Shown in pieces: positions 5,486 to 6,480 of a stretch of DNA of 6,480 bases. The first letter of the stretch is position 1; each line of letters starts with the position of its first letter. The DNA comes from an uncultured Bacilli bacterium (lineage in GTDB: Bacteria; Bacillota_I; Bacilli_A; RF39; UBA660): positions 1-6,480 of the forward strand of contig CASRZP010000071.1 in the NCBI GenBank assembly GCA_949440065.1, written 5' to 3'. Made by a program: the position numbers and the translations under genes. The notes beneath the pieces were generated by a model. That model was not told where the DNA came from, did not search any database, and saw only the letters and a list, made by a program, of their open reading frames with translations.

Positions 5486-6312
5486 GATTGCAAAGAAATC
5501 ATGGTCATTTCTCTTCTAAATAAAAAATTAAAAAAAGAAAGAAAATGAACTTGAGAAATTTTAGTAATACCAGAAGAGACAATCACTAGACTCTTTCCAC
5601 AATAAAACTTACCGTAAGAACCACTTGGCAATATTCTATGAAAAGGCCCTATGATTCCTCTCCCCCTTCCTATTCTCCATAAGCATCTAGGTAGCAATCC
5701 TCCATGCATATGTCCACACAAAACTAATGATATATTAGAAAATAACGGGATTTGGCTAGTAATAGCAGAATTAAAAAAAGGAATTGGAGTATGACATAAT
5801 AAAATATTATACTTTCCTTTATAAGGAGTAGGAAATGTATGATTAATATACTTTATAAAATAGGACCTACTCTCTTTATATTTATAGTAATAATCTAATG
5901 GAAGTGTAATTCCTATGAAACGGATATTTCCATCTACATAAGCTTCATTATCTAACACTCTCACATTTTTAATTTTTTTTATTTTGTTATATAACGCTTT
6001 ATCAAATGCATATTCATGCTTCTTAGCATCACTAGCTTGTTCATGATTTCCAATGCCAATGATTACTTTCGATAATTTTCCAAGAGCAGTAAGCCAATTT
6101 AAAAGCCAAGAAACATCTTCTACTTTTCCTTTATCAAGAAGATCACCAGAAATACATAAGTAATCATATTCCATAGTTGATGCATCTTCTAATACCTCTT
6201 GTAAATATTTTTTTTCTTTCTCATTGCAATAATGAATATCAGAAAGCAAAAGAATTTTCTTGTTTTCTCCATCTGTTTGAACAAAGTATTCACTTTTAAA
6301 CATTCGCTTCAT
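5476..6312 (-). CDS. Calcineurin-like metallophosphoesterase
   Basis: A 278-aa enzyme that should hydrolyse a phosphoester or pyrophosphate bond using two metal ions; the substrate is not known. All core motifs of the calcineurin-like superfamily are present in order: SDIHY (D25, H27), GDLLD (D57, D60), GNHE (N89, H90), CHTP (H174) and GHMHGG (H201, H203). Length and layout resemble the YkuE-like branch, which includes membrane-associated enzymes. There is no signal peptide here, so it probably acts in the cytoplasm. The C-terminal part has hydrophobic and basic patches (LSFFNFLFRRE) that might touch the membrane; this is inference. The ATG at 6312 is one base after the tgt stop, with its ribosome site AGGGGAA inside the last tgt codons, so the two are co-transcribed and probably translationally coupled. 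An ATG three codons later (residue 4) is a less well placed alternative. Enzyme class is firm; substrate and any link to tRNA modification are open. Confidence 0.93.
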   Translation of the reverse strand: MKRMFKSEYFVQTDGENKKILLLSDIHYCNEKEKKYLQEVLEDASTMEYDYLCISGDLLDKGKVEDVSWLLNWLTALGKLSKVIIGIGNHEQASDAKKHEYAFDKALYNKIKKIKNVRVLDNEAYVDGNIRFIGITLPLDYYYKYKESRSYFIKYINHTFPTPYKGKYNILLCHTPIPFFNSAITSQIPLFSNISLVLCGHMHGGLLPRCLWRIGRGRGIIGPFHRILPSGSYGKFYCGKSLVIVSSGITKISQVHFLSFFNFLFRREMTMISLQSKK

Positions 6313-6313
6313 A

Positions 6314-6480
6314 TTATTCCCCTAAATATTTTTTCAAAAAAGACTCTTTATACTCTAGAAAACTCTCATTTTCAATCGAAATACGAATTTCTTCCATCAT
6401 ACGAATTAAAAAACGAATATTATGGATAGATAAAAGTCTTGCTCCAAACGTTTCATCTGCTGTAATTAAATGTCTAATAT
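6314..6480 (-). CDS. tgt: tRNA-guanine transglycosylase (queuine/preQ1), C-terminal fragment
   Basis: The last 54 codons and TAA stop of a gene that enters from the right edge. Bacterial Tgt swaps guanine 34 in the anticodon of tRNAs with GUN anticodons for preQ1, a step in making queuosine. The visible sequence IRHLITADETFGARLLSIHN, then RFLIRMMEEIR and a closing LEYKESFLKKY, follows the well conserved C-terminus of the family. The histidine in SIHN (codon at 6424-6422) corresponds to the zinc-ligand histidine of known Tgt structures; the cysteine ligands and active-site aspartates lie outside the window. The end is intact, with no sign of frameshift. The phosphoesterase gene starts one base after the stop. 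In Bacillus, tgt is followed by yajC and a DUF3792-family gene; here yajC is not seen between them. Start and full length cannot be judged. Confidence 0.93.
   Translation of the reverse strand, partial: IRHLITADETFGARLLSIHNIRFLIRMMEEIRISIENESFLEYKESFLKKYLGE

Noticed and set aside
6232..6429. Plus-strand frame of 65 codons across the tgt/phosphoesterase junction
   Set aside because: It overlaps two genes with clear family motifs on the other strand and has no supporting signal.
1..6480. CRISPR array, tRNA or rRNA gene, insertion sequence, riboswitch or phage genes
   Set aside because: No spaced identical direct repeats outside the BIG2 codons, no cloverleaf or rRNA-like stretch, and no transposase or integrase motif were seen. 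No gene-free stretch exceeds about 200 bases.

Overview
The window is AT-rich DNA with Gram-positive style expression signals: AGGAGG-type ribosome sites, TTGACN-17-TATAAT promoters and short hairpin terminators. Together with a tgt gene near a DUF3792/TIGR04086 membrane protein (a neighbourhood known from Bacillus), this points to a low-GC Firmicute of the Bacilli or a related uncultured gut lineage. The multi-domain surface proteins (InlB B-repeat, BIG2 Ig-like domains, predicted beta-helix) fit a host-associated bacterium. All visible stop codons are TAA or TAG, and Trp is TGG in every gene read. The species cannot be fixed from this window.

Right side (about 5100-6480): housekeeping. The 3' end of tgt (queuosine tRNA modification, minus strand, cut by the window edge) is followed after one base by a calcineurin-like metallophosphoesterase gene. 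A small four-helix membrane protein of the DUF3792/TIGR04086 (YrzE-like) family is encoded on the plus strand and converges on the phosphoesterase gene. One hairpin contains both stop codons and can terminate transcription from both sides.

Middle and left (1-4978, all minus strand): a cell-surface cluster. In transcription order it holds: a 110-aa membrane-anchored protein with one InlB B-repeat; a strong promoter followed by a possible 18-codon leader ORF; a 638-aa protein with a very acidic N-terminal tail, one membrane helix, one InlB B-repeat, four BIG2 domains and an unassigned C-terminal domain; 14 bp later, a 736-aa secreted protein with a two-copy internal module and a predicted beta-helix; a terminator; and a new promoter driving a second secreted protein. 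That last protein is cut by the left edge, and its first 44 residues closely match the N-terminus of the 736-aa protein.

The two best promoters, at 203-231 and 4538-4566, lie in blocks that match at 34 of 39 positions, so the two surface transcription units may be co-regulated or may derive from a duplication. The 110-aa and 638-aa proteins share the membrane helix plus InlB-repeat plan, and the 736-aa and left-edge proteins share an N-terminal module. I read the region as an expanding set of surface proteins built from shared parts. Its function (adhesion, envelope structure, glycan contact) cannot be told from sequence alone.
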